DNA from: Amylibacter sp. | Lineage (GTDB): Bacteria; Pseudomonadota; Alphaproteobacteria; Rhodobacterales; Rhodobacteraceae | Direction: 5' to 3' | DNA length: 64,000 bases | Assembly (NCBI GenBank): GCA_021775355.1 | Contig: JAJFHZ010000013.1 | Coordinates: 124,001-188,000 of the forward strand | In this document: in pieces, positions 1-9,225 of the stretch | How the letters are laid out: every line of letters starts with the position of its first letter | Position numbering within the stretch: the first letter of the stretch is position 1 | Notes under the pieces: generated by a model | The model's input: the letters and a program-made list of their open reading frames with translations, nothing else | Database searches by the model: none | Told to the model about the DNA's origin: nothing | Position numbers and translations under genes: made by a program

Positions 1-72
1 AAGCGTCATAAAAAACCCGGAACCATCCATATCTATTTTGATCAATAAATCCTTGCCGTTTTGAATTACCAT
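1..72 (-). CDS. GTA major tail protein (gp9-like), N-terminal fragment
   Basis: Only the first 24 codons are in the window; the gene leaves at base 1. The reading starts MVIQNGKDLLIKIDMDG and follows a good ribosome binding site (AAAGGA about 6 bases upstream). Position directly after the gp8-like gene in a GTA order, and the N-terminus, fit the TP901-1-type major tail (tube) protein. The assignment rests mainly on synteny. Confidence 0.7.
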   Translation of the reverse strand, partial: MVIQNGKDLLIKIDMDGSGFFMTL

Positions 73-96
73 AATATTTCCTTTAAATACAAATTG

Positions 97-507
97 TTAA
101 ATGTCAGAAACCAAGGCGCGAAATGTTAGGTTTACCACCCTTTTATCAGGGTTAATCCGCTTACGCGCCCGCGCAAATTTAAACTGTAAATTGGTTAAAC
201 TGCCGCGACTTAGTGTTAGGTTGGTGTCAATCAACGCATCGCAAACCGCCGCTGCCAATGCTTTGGCTGCCTGAAATCCCGCTTCATCACTGTGAATGTC
301 GACATTCAGATCATGCAAAGCACCCGCACCCGTTTTACTTGACAAATCGCGCACTTTTTCTTCACCCAATGCGATATACAGACCTGGCAAGGCACCGCTT
401 GGCACCGCATCATAAATATGCCCGCCAACCAAAGCTGTGACAGCACCGTCCCCCGTTAGCACCGTAAAAACCGCCGCCTGTAACGCTTCGGAAACCGCAT
501 AACTCAT
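97..507 (-). CDS. GTA tail terminator-like protein (gp8, DUF3168)
   Basis: 136 residues. DUF3168 proteins in GTAs and siphophages sit at the tail end next to the head and act in tail termination. The N-terminal segment MSYAVSEALQAAVF and the central GGHIYDAVP and LYIALGEE segments are typical of the family. The ATG at 507 overlaps the stop of the preceding gene by four bases (ATGA) and follows GGAGG, so it is preferred over an upstream start that would run further into that gene. It belongs to the left-running GTA operon. Confidence 0.85.
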   Translation of the reverse strand: MSYAVSEALQAAVFTVLTGDGAVTALVGGHIYDAVPSGALPGLYIALGEEKVRDLSSKTGAGALHDLNVDIHSDEAGFQAAKALAAAVCDALIDTNLTLSRGSLTNLQFKFARARKRINPDKRVVNLTFRALVSDI

Positions 508-842
508 GCCACGGCCTCCACCCGCGCCCAACATTCCAGATAATGCCCCGCTTCATCATGCGGGGCCACCGCATCAATCACATAGATCCGTGCATCGTCA
601 CGAAACCGCTGTTCCGTACGCGGGCGCATATCAGACCCGTCAGGGGCCGCACGCACCACAATACGGTAACGCACCACAGAAACTGCTACCCCCGCTGCAT
701 CCCGAATACGCCCGGTTCGCACATCCACATTCGCCCATAGTTCACCCAAAACCGTCCAGACTTGCGCAAAACCACCTGCCCCATCGGAAGCTCTATCAGC
801 CTGTTCCAACGCCAACCGCCGTGTTAATGCAATACAGCCCAT
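504..842 (-). CDS. GTA head-tail joining protein (gp7-like)
   Basis: 112 residues, matching the usual length of phage head-tail adaptor/stopper proteins (SPP1 gp16-like). The middle reads LGELWANVDVRTGR, then RIVVRAAPDGSDMRPRTEQR, the beta-rich arrangement expected of this family. The ATG at 842 overlaps the stop of the gp6-like gene (TGATG). The neighbours on both sides are head-tail connection proteins, which supports the call more strongly than the sequence alone. Confidence 0.8.
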   Translation of the reverse strand: MGCIALTRRLALEQADRASDGAGGFAQVWTVLGELWANVDVRTGRIRDAAGVAVSVVRYRIVVRAAPDGSDMRPRTEQRFRDDARIYVIDAVAPHDEAGHYLECWARVEAVA

Positions 843-1426
843 CACATACCCCGCATCAAACGCAGTGCACGGTACGGCTCAATCAGCTCTAACGCCGTCA
901 TCGGCACCGCTTCACCGGTTCCCGTGCGATTTTCATAAGCGTTGGCCGCCACAATCAACACTGCCTGCCCCAACTCACTTGGAACATCAGCCCAAGCAGA
1001 TCCAAAACCCGCATCAAAAATCACCTCAACCGTGCCGCCAACAGGCGGGTTCGGCAAAGCACTCTGTGTGGCTTCAACCGCAGGGCAAATGTCATCAGGC
1101 ACAAACCGATAGCCAGCCACATCAACCAGCACTTCGCCACCCATTGCATCTATCAACTTTATCTCCGTTACCCCGCTCACAGGGCGTACCGGCAAAACCT
1201 GTCGCACGGGATCTCGCCACCGCGTTAACTGCCAGGAATACTGCTTTTGCAACAAAATCTGTCCGGATCGCGCTTCAATTGTTGATATTGCAGCCCGCAG
1301 GTAAGTCTCTAGTAATTCATCTTGCAAATCACTGTCGGCAAAGCCCGTACCAAGTCGCAAATGCGCTTTCAGTTGATCAACAGGCAAGGATGTTGCCGGA
1401 ACAGACGTAGCTTCCGTTAAAATCAT
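842..1426 (-). CDS. GTA head-tail connector/adaptor (gp6-like)
   Basis: 194 residues. It resembles the phage gp6/phiE125 gp8-like connector family: an N-terminal helical part (LPVDQLKAHLRLGTGFADS) is followed by an ARSGQILL segment and a C-terminal helix with AANAYENRTG. The start at 1426 (MILTEATSVP) has GGAG about six bases upstream; a longer reading would run into the structured region between capsid and this gene. In the R. capsulatus GTA the equivalent protein forms the adaptor ring under the portal. Confidence 0.82.
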   Translation of the reverse strand: MILTEATSVPATSLPVDQLKAHLRLGTGFADSDLQDELLETYLRAAISTIEARSGQILLQKQYSWQLTRWRDPVRQVLPVRPVSGVTEIKLIDAMGGEVLVDVAGYRFVPDDICPAVEATQSALPNPPVGGTVEVIFDAGFGSAWADVPSELGQAVLIVAANAYENRTGTGEAVPMTALELIEPYRALRLMRGM

Positions 1427-1448
1427 AAAACTCTCCAAATTCGAAAAA

Positions 1449-1558
1449 GGACGCCCCCTGCATCGCTTGGACGGAGGGGAACAGCTAGACGACACAAAAG
1501 GCGCCCAAGCGCGAGGGCATTTAGGCCCCCGCTCATCCACCCCTGTTAGGGGGCGTCT
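1449..1558 (-). terminator. Terminator-like structured element between capsid and gp6 genes
   Basis: A perfect 10-base inverted repeat, GACGCCCCCT at 1450-1459 and AGGGGGCGTC at 1548-1557, encloses about 88 bases. On the minus-strand transcript the closing arm is followed directly by U5 (A5 at 1444-1448), as in an intrinsic terminator, and then by the gp6 ribosome binding site. The enclosed part is rich in further G/C runs. It starts just past the capsid stop codon. It could partly terminate transcription or protect the capsid message, but this is inference. Confidence 0.6.
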
Positions 1559-1567
1559 GTCTCAATA

Positions 1568-2767
1568 TTAAAGTGCAAATTTCAACAGCTTGATCGCATT
1601 GAAATCGCTTACGTCACCGCCCACACGTTTCGTGGCATAGAACAAAACATTCGGTTTGGCGCTGAACGGATCACGCAAAATGCGCAAATCAGGGCGTTCG
1701 GCCACCGTATAACCCGCATTGAAATCACCAAAGGCAATTGCAGGCGCCCAAGTGGCAATGTCAGGCATATCCTCAGACACCAAAACAGGATAACCCATAA
1801 GGCGCGCAGGCTCACCTGCAGCCAGCCCGTCAGACCAAAGGAAACGACCATCCGCATCTTTCATCTTGCGCACAGCACCTGCAGTTTTTGAGTTCATCAC
1901 AAAACTCGCATTGGCGCGGTATCGCGCACCCAGTGCATAGACCAGATCGACAATCGCATCCGCCGGATTTGTCGCCGCAAAGTCACCGTCAACACCCGTC
2001 AATACATGCCCGATTTCACCCCAAATCGCGGTCGCATAATCAGCAGATGGATAAGTCAAAAAGCCTTTCGGCTTATCCACACCATCACCCGAAACGAACG
2101 CATTACCTTCAGCGCGCGCAAACTTGTCGGCAATACGTTCCGCCAACCAGCCTTCCACATCAAACGCACTGTCATCCAATAGGCGTTGAGATGCTTTGGG
2201 CAAAGCAGACAATTCGTGTAATGGAATGGTAATACGCTCAACCTGCGGCGTACTTGTTTCCACACTATCCGCTACTTCCGTCGCCCAGCCCGCACCGATT
2301 TCAGTGGTATCCACCAAAACATCATAAGCGGTCGCTTCTATTGCCACGACATTGGCAATGGATCGAATGGAAGCCGCTGAATGCAGCACGCCTGCAATCT
2401 TGTCAGAGGTTACGGGGTCTACCAAATAACCGCCATCGCCCGACACTGCCGTCGACAACGCTTTATCTTCCAGTTCTAGCGCACGCATACCGTCATCGTC
2501 ACCGGACCGCAAATAGGCTGCAAAAGCTTTTTGGTGCGGGGCTTCAATGCTTCTTATACCTGACAGCGTTGGTCGGTTCATCGTTTCAACTGTTTTTCGC
2601 TCTAACATCGCTAATCTGTCTTCCTGTAGTTGTAATTTCGATTTCAATTCTGAATTAAATTTGGAAAAGTCCTGCACGAAACCGGCCATTGCGTTTTTAA
2701 CTTCCAACCCGTTGGGTTTGGCGCACGCCTTGCGTTCCGCAGACGCATGCGTCTCTCGGTTGTTCAT
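1568..2767 (-). CDS. GTA major capsid protein (HK97 family, gp5)
   Basis: 399 residues, HK97-fold major capsid. The N-terminal 100 or so residues form a charged, coiled-coil-like scaffold (delta) region (FVQDFSKFNSELKSKLQLQ, then RLAMLERKTVE). The mature domain follows from about SGDGGYLVDP, with typical family segments KASQRLLDDS, VSGDGVDKPKGFL and AFGDFNAGYT. The start at 2767 has AGGA seven bases upstream. It lies just downstream of the protease gene, as in other GTAs and HK97-like phages. Confidence 0.93.
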   Translation of the reverse strand: MNNRETHASAERKACAKPNGLEVKNAMAGFVQDFSKFNSELKSKLQLQEDRLAMLERKTVETMNRPTLSGIRSIEAPHQKAFAAYLRSGDDDGMRALELEDKALSTAVSGDGGYLVDPVTSDKIAGVLHSAASIRSIANVVAIEATAYDVLVDTTEIGAGWATEVADSVETSTPQVERITIPLHELSALPKASQRLLDDSAFDVEGWLAERIADKFARAEGNAFVSGDGVDKPKGFLTYPSADYATAIWGEIGHVLTGVDGDFAATNPADAIVDLVYALGARYRANASFVMNSKTAGAVRKMKDADGRFLWSDGLAAGEPARLMGYPVLVSEDMPDIATWAPAIAFGDFNAGYTVAERPDLRILRDPFSAKPNVLFYATKRVGGDVSDFNAIKLLKFAL

Positions 2768-2804
2768 CAATCAATCCTATTTTCGATAAATTTTACCGAC
2801 CCAA

Positions 2805-3362
2805 TCAGGCCAGCATTTCAAGGCGCGCTGCGTTCAATGCCGCCGCCAGCTCATTTGCAAGATCATCGTCGGCCTTGCCGTCCGTTGTCACTCGCGCTTG
2901 GGGAAGCATTGGAAATGTCACCAATGATACCTCCCAAAGTTCCAATTCATGCAATAATCTACCCTTATTTATAGATTTTTCAGCCTTTAATGTTCGATAT
3001 CCAATAGAAAGCCCTTCAATTGCGCCGGCTTTAATTAAGGCCAATGCTTCTGATCCGCCCTGAATTTCCGGTAACAAACGCCCTTTCACGAACAGTCCCG
3101 CACCATCCTCATGGACTTCATCCCAAACCCCTATCGGCTTGGTCGGGTCATGCTGCCAAAGCATTTTCACCGAACGGCCTGCATCCGCAAGGGTCTTCAA
3201 ACATCTTTGATAGGCCCCGGATTGCACAACATCACCCGATTGATCTGCCTTACCGAAAACGGATGCATAACCCGATATTTCGCACTCGTTTTTCAAAGCC
3301 GCAACACCGTTAAAATGGGCAAATTTCGTCTCTAATCGATAATTCTTATTTGTATAAAACAT
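2805..3362 (-). CDS. GTA prohead protease (HK97 family, gp4)
   Basis: 185 residues. The serine protease that removes the capsid scaffold region during head maturation. The family motifs are visible in order: GYASVFGKADQSGDVVQ, MLWQHDP with the catalytic-type His, IEGLSIGYR with the Ser, and ELWEVSLVTFPM. The gene lies between the small gp3.5-position gene and the major capsid gene, as in HK97-type head modules. Confidence 0.92.
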   Translation of the reverse strand: MFYTNKNYRLETKFAHFNGVAALKNECEISGYASVFGKADQSGDVVQSGAYQRCLKTLADAGRSVKMLWQHDPTKPIGVWDEVHEDGAGLFVKGRLLPEIQGGSEALALIKAGAIEGLSIGYRTLKAEKSINKGRLLHELELWEVSLVTFPMLPQARVTTDGKADDDLANELAAALNAARLEMLA

Positions 3363-3373
3363 ATAAATATCCG

Positions 3374-3613
3374 TTAATTATTCGCTATTTCCAAAACGCT
3401 CAATACGCCCCGTATCAACACAAACGCCACCACGCCGTAAACCGCCAACCACAACCGCTTTTCCAACCGATCCAGTGTTGCTTCAATCTGCCCCAACCGC
3501 CGTTCCAAACCCGACCAGCGCTCATTGGTAACCTGTTCATGGGTCTCCAGACGCGCTGACGCCACGTCAAAGGGTTCATATAAAAAGCGCGAGCCGGCCT
3601 TACCCTCACGCAT
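3374..3613 (-). CDS. Small GTA membrane-anchored protein (gp3.5 position)
   Basis: 79 residues. An N-terminal soluble part with a coiled-coil stretch (SGLERRLGQIEATLDRLEKR) is followed by one hydrophobic segment near the C-terminus (LAVYGVVAFVLIRGVLSVL). The ATG at 3613 overlaps the last codons of the portal gene by eight bases, so translation is probably coupled. A small gene is commonly found here between portal and protease in GTAs; its job is not evident from the sequence. Confidence 0.7.
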   Translation of the reverse strand: MREGKAGSRFLYEPFDVASARLETHEQVTNERWSGLERRLGQIEATLDRLEKRLWLAVYGVVAFVLIRGVLSVLEIANN

Positions 3614-4778
3614 CCGCAACCGCAGGCAGGCCCAGCATCACACGTTTTTCCGCATCCGTCAGGAAATCGGCCGCGGCCACTCGTTTCCAATGCACTTCAC
3701 GCTCTTGTGCCAATGCAGGCACCCCGTCCAAATCAACCGACAATTTCAACGCAGTACCGTAATGCCCCGATAACCAGTTTGAAACCGCACCAGTCACTTT
3801 ACCCACCAATGGTAATATCGTCAGGCGGTAAAACGCACGATTGGCCTCTTGATAATTCGCATAAGTATTATCACCGGGCAGCCCCAACAACATCGGCGGC
3901 ACACCAAAAGCCAGGGCCACTTCACGTGCCGCACTTTCCTTGGTCTTCTGAAATTCCATGTCAGAGGGTGAAAACCCCATCGGTTTCCAATCCAATCCAC
4001 CCTCCAACAACATCGGTCGCCCCGCATTACGCGCCCCTTGGTGGTTACTTTCCAACTCGTCGACCAATCGATTGTACTGGTCGGTTCCAAGCGCGCCTTG
4101 GGCACCTAACCCCTTGTAAACGATTGCCCCTGAAGGGCGTGCCGCATTATCCAGTAACGCTTTTGACCATCGGTTTGCCGCCCCATGCACATCCAATGCC
4201 GAAGCGGCTGCCTGCATCGGTGACAAACCGTAATGATCGTCTTGTGGATGAAACAATTTCACATGGGCAATCGGCGCTAAATCAGCCGCCATATCAAACC
4301 GATGCTTCTTTGCCCCTACGCTGTATTCATAGGCCACAGGCCAACCATCAGCCCCCGGAATAACCCGCATCCGGTCGGACCGCAGAACATACAATTCCGC
4401 AGGACCACCTTTTGCGGTTACACCTGCCGCTTCAAAATACCCGTCACCGGACAGCAACATCTGCCCATAGAAACTCTCCAATAAATCCGCACGGCCCTGT
4501 GCTGCATTCGGCCGTTCCAAAAGATGTAGCAATGGATGTGTTTCATAACGTCGCTTATCATCAGACAGAAGTACCGGCACAGCAGCAGCAGCCTCTGCGA
4601 TCATTTTAACACACCGAAATCCCACAGGATTACCCACAAAACCGGTGCGCGTCAGCGATACCACATCGCGCGCAGACCATACAGGCCGCCCGGCCCCGTG
4701 AAAGGCAATAACCGGTGCCACCCCGGATGTTTTCGTTTCAGCCACAGGGGATTTTCCCCGCAAGAATTGCAGAACCAT
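3606..4778 (-). CDS. GTA portal protein (HK97 family, gp3)
   Basis: 390 residues. The portal forms the ring through which the terminase pumps DNA. Family segments: GNPVGFRCVKMIAEAAAAVP near residue 50, HPLLHLLERPNA, the FYGQMLLSGDGYFE region, HYGLSPMQAAASALD, and late PPMLLGLPGDNTYANYQEA. The start has AGGAG eight bases upstream. The stop overlaps the next small gene. Nothing suggests damage. Confidence 0.93.
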   Translation of the reverse strand: MVLQFLRGKSPVAETKTSGVAPVIAFHGAGRPVWSARDVVSLTRTGFVGNPVGFRCVKMIAEAAAAVPVLLSDDKRRYETHPLLHLLERPNAAQGRADLLESFYGQMLLSGDGYFEAAGVTAKGGPAELYVLRSDRMRVIPGADGWPVAYEYSVGAKKHRFDMAADLAPIAHVKLFHPQDDHYGLSPMQAAASALDVHGAANRWSKALLDNAARPSGAIVYKGLGAQGALGTDQYNRLVDELESNHQGARNAGRPMLLEGGLDWKPMGFSPSDMEFQKTKESAAREVALAFGVPPMLLGLPGDNTYANYQEANRAFYRLTILPLVGKVTGAVSNWLSGHYGTALKLSVDLDGVPALAQEREVHWKRVAAADFLTDAEKRVMLGLPAVADA

Positions 4779-4789
4779 GAAGCTCGCTC

Positions 4790-6118
4790 CTATAGTGAAT
4801 TTTTACAAAGCGTCCGAACCTGCGGACGATGAAAATTATACGCGGCATCAATCATCAGATCGGTCAATGCCCACACAAGCGCATCCACACGGTCTGGACT
4901 ACCTTTGCCGCGAAATCCTGCAAGGCTCATCTGACACATCTGATCTTCCAGATCATGCAAACCGCCTAAATGAAACACCCGCCCCTGTTCATATAAAGCA
5001 GCAACAGGCTCAGCTCGCGCCGATTTCCCACGTGAAGCCCTAACACCCTTGTACGGCACCAACCCTGAATGTTGCCGTAAAATCGTCTCCACCATCTCAC
5101 CGCCCTGATTGACCTCGGCCACCACACGATCAGCACCAAATTCTTTCGCCGCCGTTGCCACCGCACTTGCCCATACATTCGGCGTCACCGAACACATCGT
5201 CAAATCTGCCAAAATATACGCCCGCCAATCCTGTGGTGGTCCTTGCATAACGACACCGGCCACAACAATGCCGCAGGCGTCCGCCATTTCCCCGCTTGTT
5301 GTCGGCGGATCTACCGCCACAACTACACGGGTTAACTTCGGTGCATCTTGAACACGTGCATCATCCAAACCCGCCATACACCAAAATGCCCCGTCCACAT
5401 CTTCCAATAACACACCATCCAGTTCTTGGCGCCCTCGCCGTGTGCCGCCATATTCCGCCGTCACCTTATCCAGAAACGATTGTGCCAGATTGACCGCATT
5501 GGCCGATGTCGGGGCCGATGTTGAAATCGTTCGCGTTCCATTCAAGATATCCCGCAATACATTCACATTTTGCGGTGTTGTTGTCACAACTTGACGCGGA
5601 TTATCCCCCAGTCGCAAAGCAAACTGCAACATATCCCACGCTTCACGTCCCTTTTTCCACTTCGCCAATTCATCCACCCAGGCCCCGTCAAACTGCGGTC
5701 CACGCAAACCTTCCGGATCAGACGCCGAGTAACACGTTGCCACTGCCCCATTCGGCCAAACCAACCGCCTGCGGGTTGCTTCCCATTTTGGGCGGCGGTC
5801 AGGCGGGCAACAGGCTAATATTCCGCTGTCACCGAACACCATAATATCCCGCACTTGGTCATAAGTTTCGCCCACCAGAGCAATTTGTTTACATCGCCCT
5901 TCATCCATAGGTCGCGCGCCCTCAACTTGGGCACGCACCCATTCGGCGCCGGCGCGGGTTTTTCCGGCACCGCGTCCACCCAAAATGACCCAAGTGGTCC
6001 AATCATCATGCGGGGCTATTTGATGCGGCAATGCCCAGAATTCAAACATCCACGGCAAAGCTTTCAGCGCATTGGCACTCAGGCCGGACAGAAAATCCTC
6101 AACCTCCTCCTCGCTCAC
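4790..6118 (-). CDS. GTA terminase large subunit (TerL, gp2)
   Basis: About 442 residues. The packaging ATPase/nuclease. The Walker A-type motif is GGRGAGKTRAGAEW, the DE-box region reads GAWVDELAKW, and the C-terminal nuclease half begins near VVVAVDPPTTSG with a later VAEVNQGGEM. A GTG start at 6118 (reading SEEEVEDFLSGLSANALKALPW) resembles the family N-terminus and overlaps the small terminase gene by 20 bases. ATG codons at 6175 or 6241 would give a longer protein with a larger overlap, so the start is uncertain. Confidence 0.92.
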   Translation of the reverse strand: MSEEEVEDFLSGLSANALKALPWMFEFWALPHQIAPHDDWTTWVILGGRGAGKTRAGAEWVRAQVEGARPMDEGRCKQIALVGETYDQVRDIMVFGDSGILACCPPDRRPKWEATRRRLVWPNGAVATCYSASDPEGLRGPQFDGAWVDELAKWKKGREAWDMLQFALRLGDNPRQVVTTTPQNVNVLRDILNGTRTISTSAPTSANAVNLAQSFLDKVTAEYGGTRRGRQELDGVLLEDVDGAFWCMAGLDDARVQDAPKLTRVVVAVDPPTTSGEMADACGIVVAGVVMQGPPQDWRAYILADLTMCSVTPNVWASAVATAAKEFGADRVVAEVNQGGEMVETILRQHSGLVPYKGVRASRGKSARAEPVAALYEQGRVFHLGGLHDLEDQMCQMSLAGFRGKGSPDRVDALVWALTDLMIDAAYNFHRPQVRTLCKNSL

Positions 6119-6428
6119 GCAGACAAGCAATTCTGCCAAGGATTTCGGATCGCGCGTCTGCTGTGTCGTGGGCATCGCCTTGGATGACGCCATTGATGGC
6201 TTCAAATTGTTTTGCATATTCCGCCTCTTGTTTATTGGCATGTATCAAGGCCGCCTCGTAATTGGACATCAGCCTAGTTAGATTTGTTGGCAAATCACCT
6301 ATGGTCAGATCGCCGCCTAAACGTAAAATGACGTTCAGTATATTTTCGGCAAGTCTGGCATAGTTTTCTTGTGCAAACCCCAACCTATCGGCCTGTGCTT
6401 GCAATCCCTTTGGGATATCTTCAGTCAT
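6099..6428 (-). CDS. GTA small terminase-like protein (TerS, gp1)
   Basis: 109 residues, first gene of the visible GTA cluster. It is largely helical (NYARLAENILNVILRLGGD, ANKQEAEYAKQFEAINGV), as expected for the GTA gp1 protein, which has been identified as the small terminase in R. capsulatus. No clear ribosome binding site precedes the ATG at 6428. The call rests on size, helicity and its position directly before TerL. Confidence 0.75.
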   Translation of the reverse strand: MTEDIPKGLQAQADRLGFAQENYARLAENILNVILRLGGDLTIGDLPTNLTRLMSNYEAALIHANKQEAEYAKQFEAINGVIQGDAHDTADARSEILGRIACLRERGGG

Positions 6429-6635
6429 GTAGTATAGCTTCTTTTCGGGTTGTCCCGTCTAATAGACATGACAAAACAGCGGCCATTACAACCACTGCTT
6501 ACCCACGTCTTCCAGCTTGCCACAAGGTATACTTCCGACCGTTCGCAAAGTCAAGATTTTCAACCATAGGGGCAGCGATCCCTATTGAAATAATTTATTA
6601 ATGAACCACGTAAGATACTGATATTAATTATTTTA

Positions 6636-7805
6636 TCAGTTATTTCCGGCCGCTTTACGCCGTTCGGCTTCAATCTTGCGCCATTTGATAACATTGGCAT
6701 TATGTTGCGTCAAACTCGCGGCAAACGCATGCCCGCCTGTTCCGTCCGCCACAAAATACAGATTGTCTGTTGCTGCGGGGTTCATCACCGCCTCGATCGC
6801 TTTGCGTCCCGGGTTTGCAATTGGTCCGGGTGGCAGGGCAGGAATAATATAAGTGTTATATGCTGTCTTTTTCGACAATTCACTACGGCGCAATCCACGC
6901 CCCAATGGCGCTTTACCTTTCGTAATCCCGTAAATCACGGTAGGGTCGGTTTGCAACTTCATGCCTTTGTTCAAACGGTTGATAAACACACCAGCCACTT
7001 CGGCGCGTTCAGATTTCACACCGGTTTCTTTTTCAACAATAGACGCTAACGTCAAAGCCTCTTGGGGCGATTTAAACGGCAAACCATCGGCACGTGCCGC
7101 CCAGGCAGTTGCAAGGATTTCATTTTGCGCCACTGTCATCTGTTCCACAACAGCACTGCGTAAAGCGCCCGCACGAACTTCAACAGTATCGGGTGCCATA
7201 CTACCTTCGGCAGGTACATCCAACGCTTGTCCACCTAGAAAATCTGCCGCATTCAGAGCTTCAATAATCTGCCAGCTTGTTGCCCCTTCAGCCACTGAAA
7301 CCCGGTATGAAATCGGCGTTTTTGCCTCTTTCATTTTTACATAGGCCTCCGGCAACGCTTCACCCGCAACATATGACGCCAAAACAACATCCTCGCCGTT
7401 ACTTGCGGCACGTTCACGCAAAATTAACTCGGCTGGACTGGCAACCTTCACATTGTAGCGCGCGACATAACGAAAACTGCTGCGCCCGCCCTTGGTCACG
7501 ATTTCCAGTATATCCGAAATGGATGCATTTGCAGGAATCTCATAATTGCCAAATTTTAATTGGCTGTTTTTTTCCAAATAACTGGATCCAAGTCGCATCA
7601 CCGTTCCATTTCGGATTGCACCTTGTTCCACAAGAGCTCTGGATAAAGCTGAAACAGTACCACCGCGTGGAACTTCAATAAAAATTGCTTCTTGCAACGG
7701 ACCGGGCCTAGAAAACTCAGCCTTACCCCAATACACCAGACCAGCCATGCCAATCATCAAAACGATCAACAGGTTAAAAAAATTTGCCGCGAAATGTTTA
7801 TTCAT
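6636..7805 (-). CDS. mltG: Endolytic transglycosylase MltG (YceG-like)
   Basis: 389 residues. An inner-membrane murein lytic transglycosylase thought to end glycan strand growth. One N-terminal membrane helix (FFNLLIVLMIGMAGLVYW) is followed by the LysM-like part (VPRGGTVSALSRALVEQG) and the catalytic YceG domain with SIVEKETG carrying the key Glu, then PTVIYGIT and PPGPIANPG. The ATG at 7805 lies just past the fabF stop; an upstream TTG would overlap it. The fabF-mltG pairing is conserved in many proteobacteria. Confidence 0.93.
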   Translation of the reverse strand: MNKHFAANFFNLLIVLMIGMAGLVYWGKAEFSRPGPLQEAIFIEVPRGGTVSALSRALVEQGAIRNGTVMRLGSSYLEKNSQLKFGNYEIPANASISDILEIVTKGGRSSFRYVARYNVKVASPAELILRERAASNGEDVVLASYVAGEALPEAYVKMKEAKTPISYRVSVAEGATSWQIIEALNAADFLGGQALDVPAEGSMAPDTVEVRAGALRSAVVEQMTVAQNEILATAWAARADGLPFKSPQEALTLASIVEKETGVKSERAEVAGVFINRLNKGMKLQTDPTVIYGITKGKAPLGRGLRRSELSKKTAYNTYIIPALPPGPIANPGRKAIEAVMNPAATDNLYFVADGTGGHAFAASLTQHNANVIKWRKIEAERRKAAGNN

Positions 7806-7809
7806 GCGC

Positions 7810-9072
7810 TCAGCCGTCAACCTTACCCATTACAAGCGATGCGTTGGTACCGCCAAAGCCAAACGAGTTAGATAATACAACATCAATCTTACGTTCAACC
7901 GCCTTGTTCGGTGCCAAATCCAGCTCGGTTTCCACATCCGGATTATCCAGGTTTATCGTCGGTGGCGCAATTTGATCGCGCAATGCCAGAATACAGAAGA
8001 TCGCTTCAACCGCACCTGCGGCCCCCAACAAATGCCCGATTGACGATTTTGTCGACGACATCGTTGTACCTTTCGCGGCATTGCCCAACAGACGCGTGAC
8101 AGCACCCAGTTCAATCGTATCGGCCATCGTCGATGTGCCGTGGGCATTGATATAATCAATGTCAGACGGCATCAGCCCCGCACGTTTCAAAGCCGCGGTC
8201 ATTGCACGAAACCCGCCATCACCATCGGATGAAGGTGCGGTAATATGATACGCATCCCCCGACATGCCATAACCCAGGATTTCTGCATAAATCTTTGCCC
8301 CACGTGCCTTGGCATGCTCATATTCTTCCAGCACAACAATACCTGAACCTTCGCCCATCACAAAACCGTCACGGTCACGATCATAAGGGCGCGATGCCAC
8401 TTTTGGGTCATCGCGGTGCGATTTTGACAGGGCTTTGCAGGCATTAAACCCGGCAACACCGATTTCGCAAATAGGGCTTTCAGCCCCGCCAGCAATCATC
8501 ACATCCGCATCATCCAACATAATCATCCGCGCCGCATCGCCTATGGCGTGCGCGCCCGATGAACAAGCTGTTACAACCGCATGGTTAGGCCCTTTAAAGC
8601 CATAACGGATAGCAACCTGCCCTGACACCAGATTAATCAAAGCACCCGGAATGAAAAACGGCGAAACACGGCGTGGCCCGCGTTCTTTCAAGGTCACAGC
8701 TGTTTCAGCAATAGAGTTCAATCCACCGATACCGGACCCAACCATCACACCGGTGCGCAACCGGCTTTCTTCATCATCCGGAGTCCAGCCGGCATCCGCC
8801 ACAGCCTGATCGGCGGCAGCCATGCCATAAAGGATGAAATCATCAACCTTGCGCCGCTCTTTCGGTTCCATCCAGTCATCAGGATTAAATGTCCCGTCTG
8901 TACCGTCCCCGAATGGGATTTCACACGCATAATTCGTCGCCAGATGATCCGCATCCCAGCGTTCGATCGTCCGCGCGGCAGATTTCCCTGCAAGCAGTCG
9001 TTTCCATGTTTCTTCCACACCACACGCAAGTGGTGAGACCATTCCAAGTCCTGTAACAACAACGCGACGCAT
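7810..9072 (-). CDS. fabF: 3-oxoacyl-ACP synthase II (FabF)
   Basis: 420 residues. Condensing enzyme that elongates acyl-ACP with malonyl-ACP. The Cys-His-His triad is visible: VVTACSSGAHAIG (Cys), NAHGTSTMADT (His) and SSIGHLLGAAGAVE (His). The ATG at 9072 (MRRVVVTGLGMVSPLA) has GAGGTGG five bases upstream; an ATG at 9084 contains that ribosome binding site and is less likely. Downstream of acpP and upstream of mltG. Confidence 0.96.
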   Translation of the reverse strand: MRRVVVTGLGMVSPLACGVEETWKRLLAGKSAARTIERWDADHLATNYACEIPFGDGTDGTFNPDDWMEPKERRKVDDFILYGMAAADQAVADAGWTPDDEESRLRTGVMVGSGIGGLNSIAETAVTLKERGPRRVSPFFIPGALINLVSGQVAIRYGFKGPNHAVVTACSSGAHAIGDAARMIMLDDADVMIAGGAESPICEIGVAGFNACKALSKSHRDDPKVASRPYDRDRDGFVMGEGSGIVVLEEYEHAKARGAKIYAEILGYGMSGDAYHITAPSSDGDGGFRAMTAALKRAGLMPSDIDYINAHGTSTMADTIELGAVTRLLGNAAKGTTMSSTKSSIGHLLGAAGAVEAIFCILALRDQIAPPTINLDNPDVETELDLAPNKAVERKIDVVLSNSFGFGGTNASLVMGKVDG

Positions 9073-9166
9073 TTTCCACCTCATAGTATTTCTTGTCTTC
9101 AGTGCCCTGATTACCCTGCCGATCAAATTTCGGCAAGCAATCAACCGCACATAGGCAAAAATTCGC

Positions 9167-9197
9167 AAAAAAAGACGCGCCCCGCAAAGGACGCGCC
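9167..9197 (-). terminator. Intrinsic terminator after acpP
   Basis: On the minus strand CGCGTCC pairs with GGGCGCG (one G-U) around a six-base loop, followed by seven T (A7 at 9167-9173). It lies 30 bases past the acpP stop codon and before fabF, so acpP can be expressed separately and at a higher level than fabF. Confidence 0.75.
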
Positions 9198-9225
9198 CTT
9201 TAAAACATCAAAGTTTTTTGATTCT

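Noticed and set aside
1..6428. An ordinary prophage
   Set aside because: Gene order, sizes and the small gene between portal and protease fit a GTA; no integrase, lysogeny or replication genes are next to it.
6429..6440. TATACT box as a promoter for the GTA cluster
   Set aside because: It lies only two bases before the ATG of the small terminase gene, too close for an ordinary leader, and no -35 box is evident.
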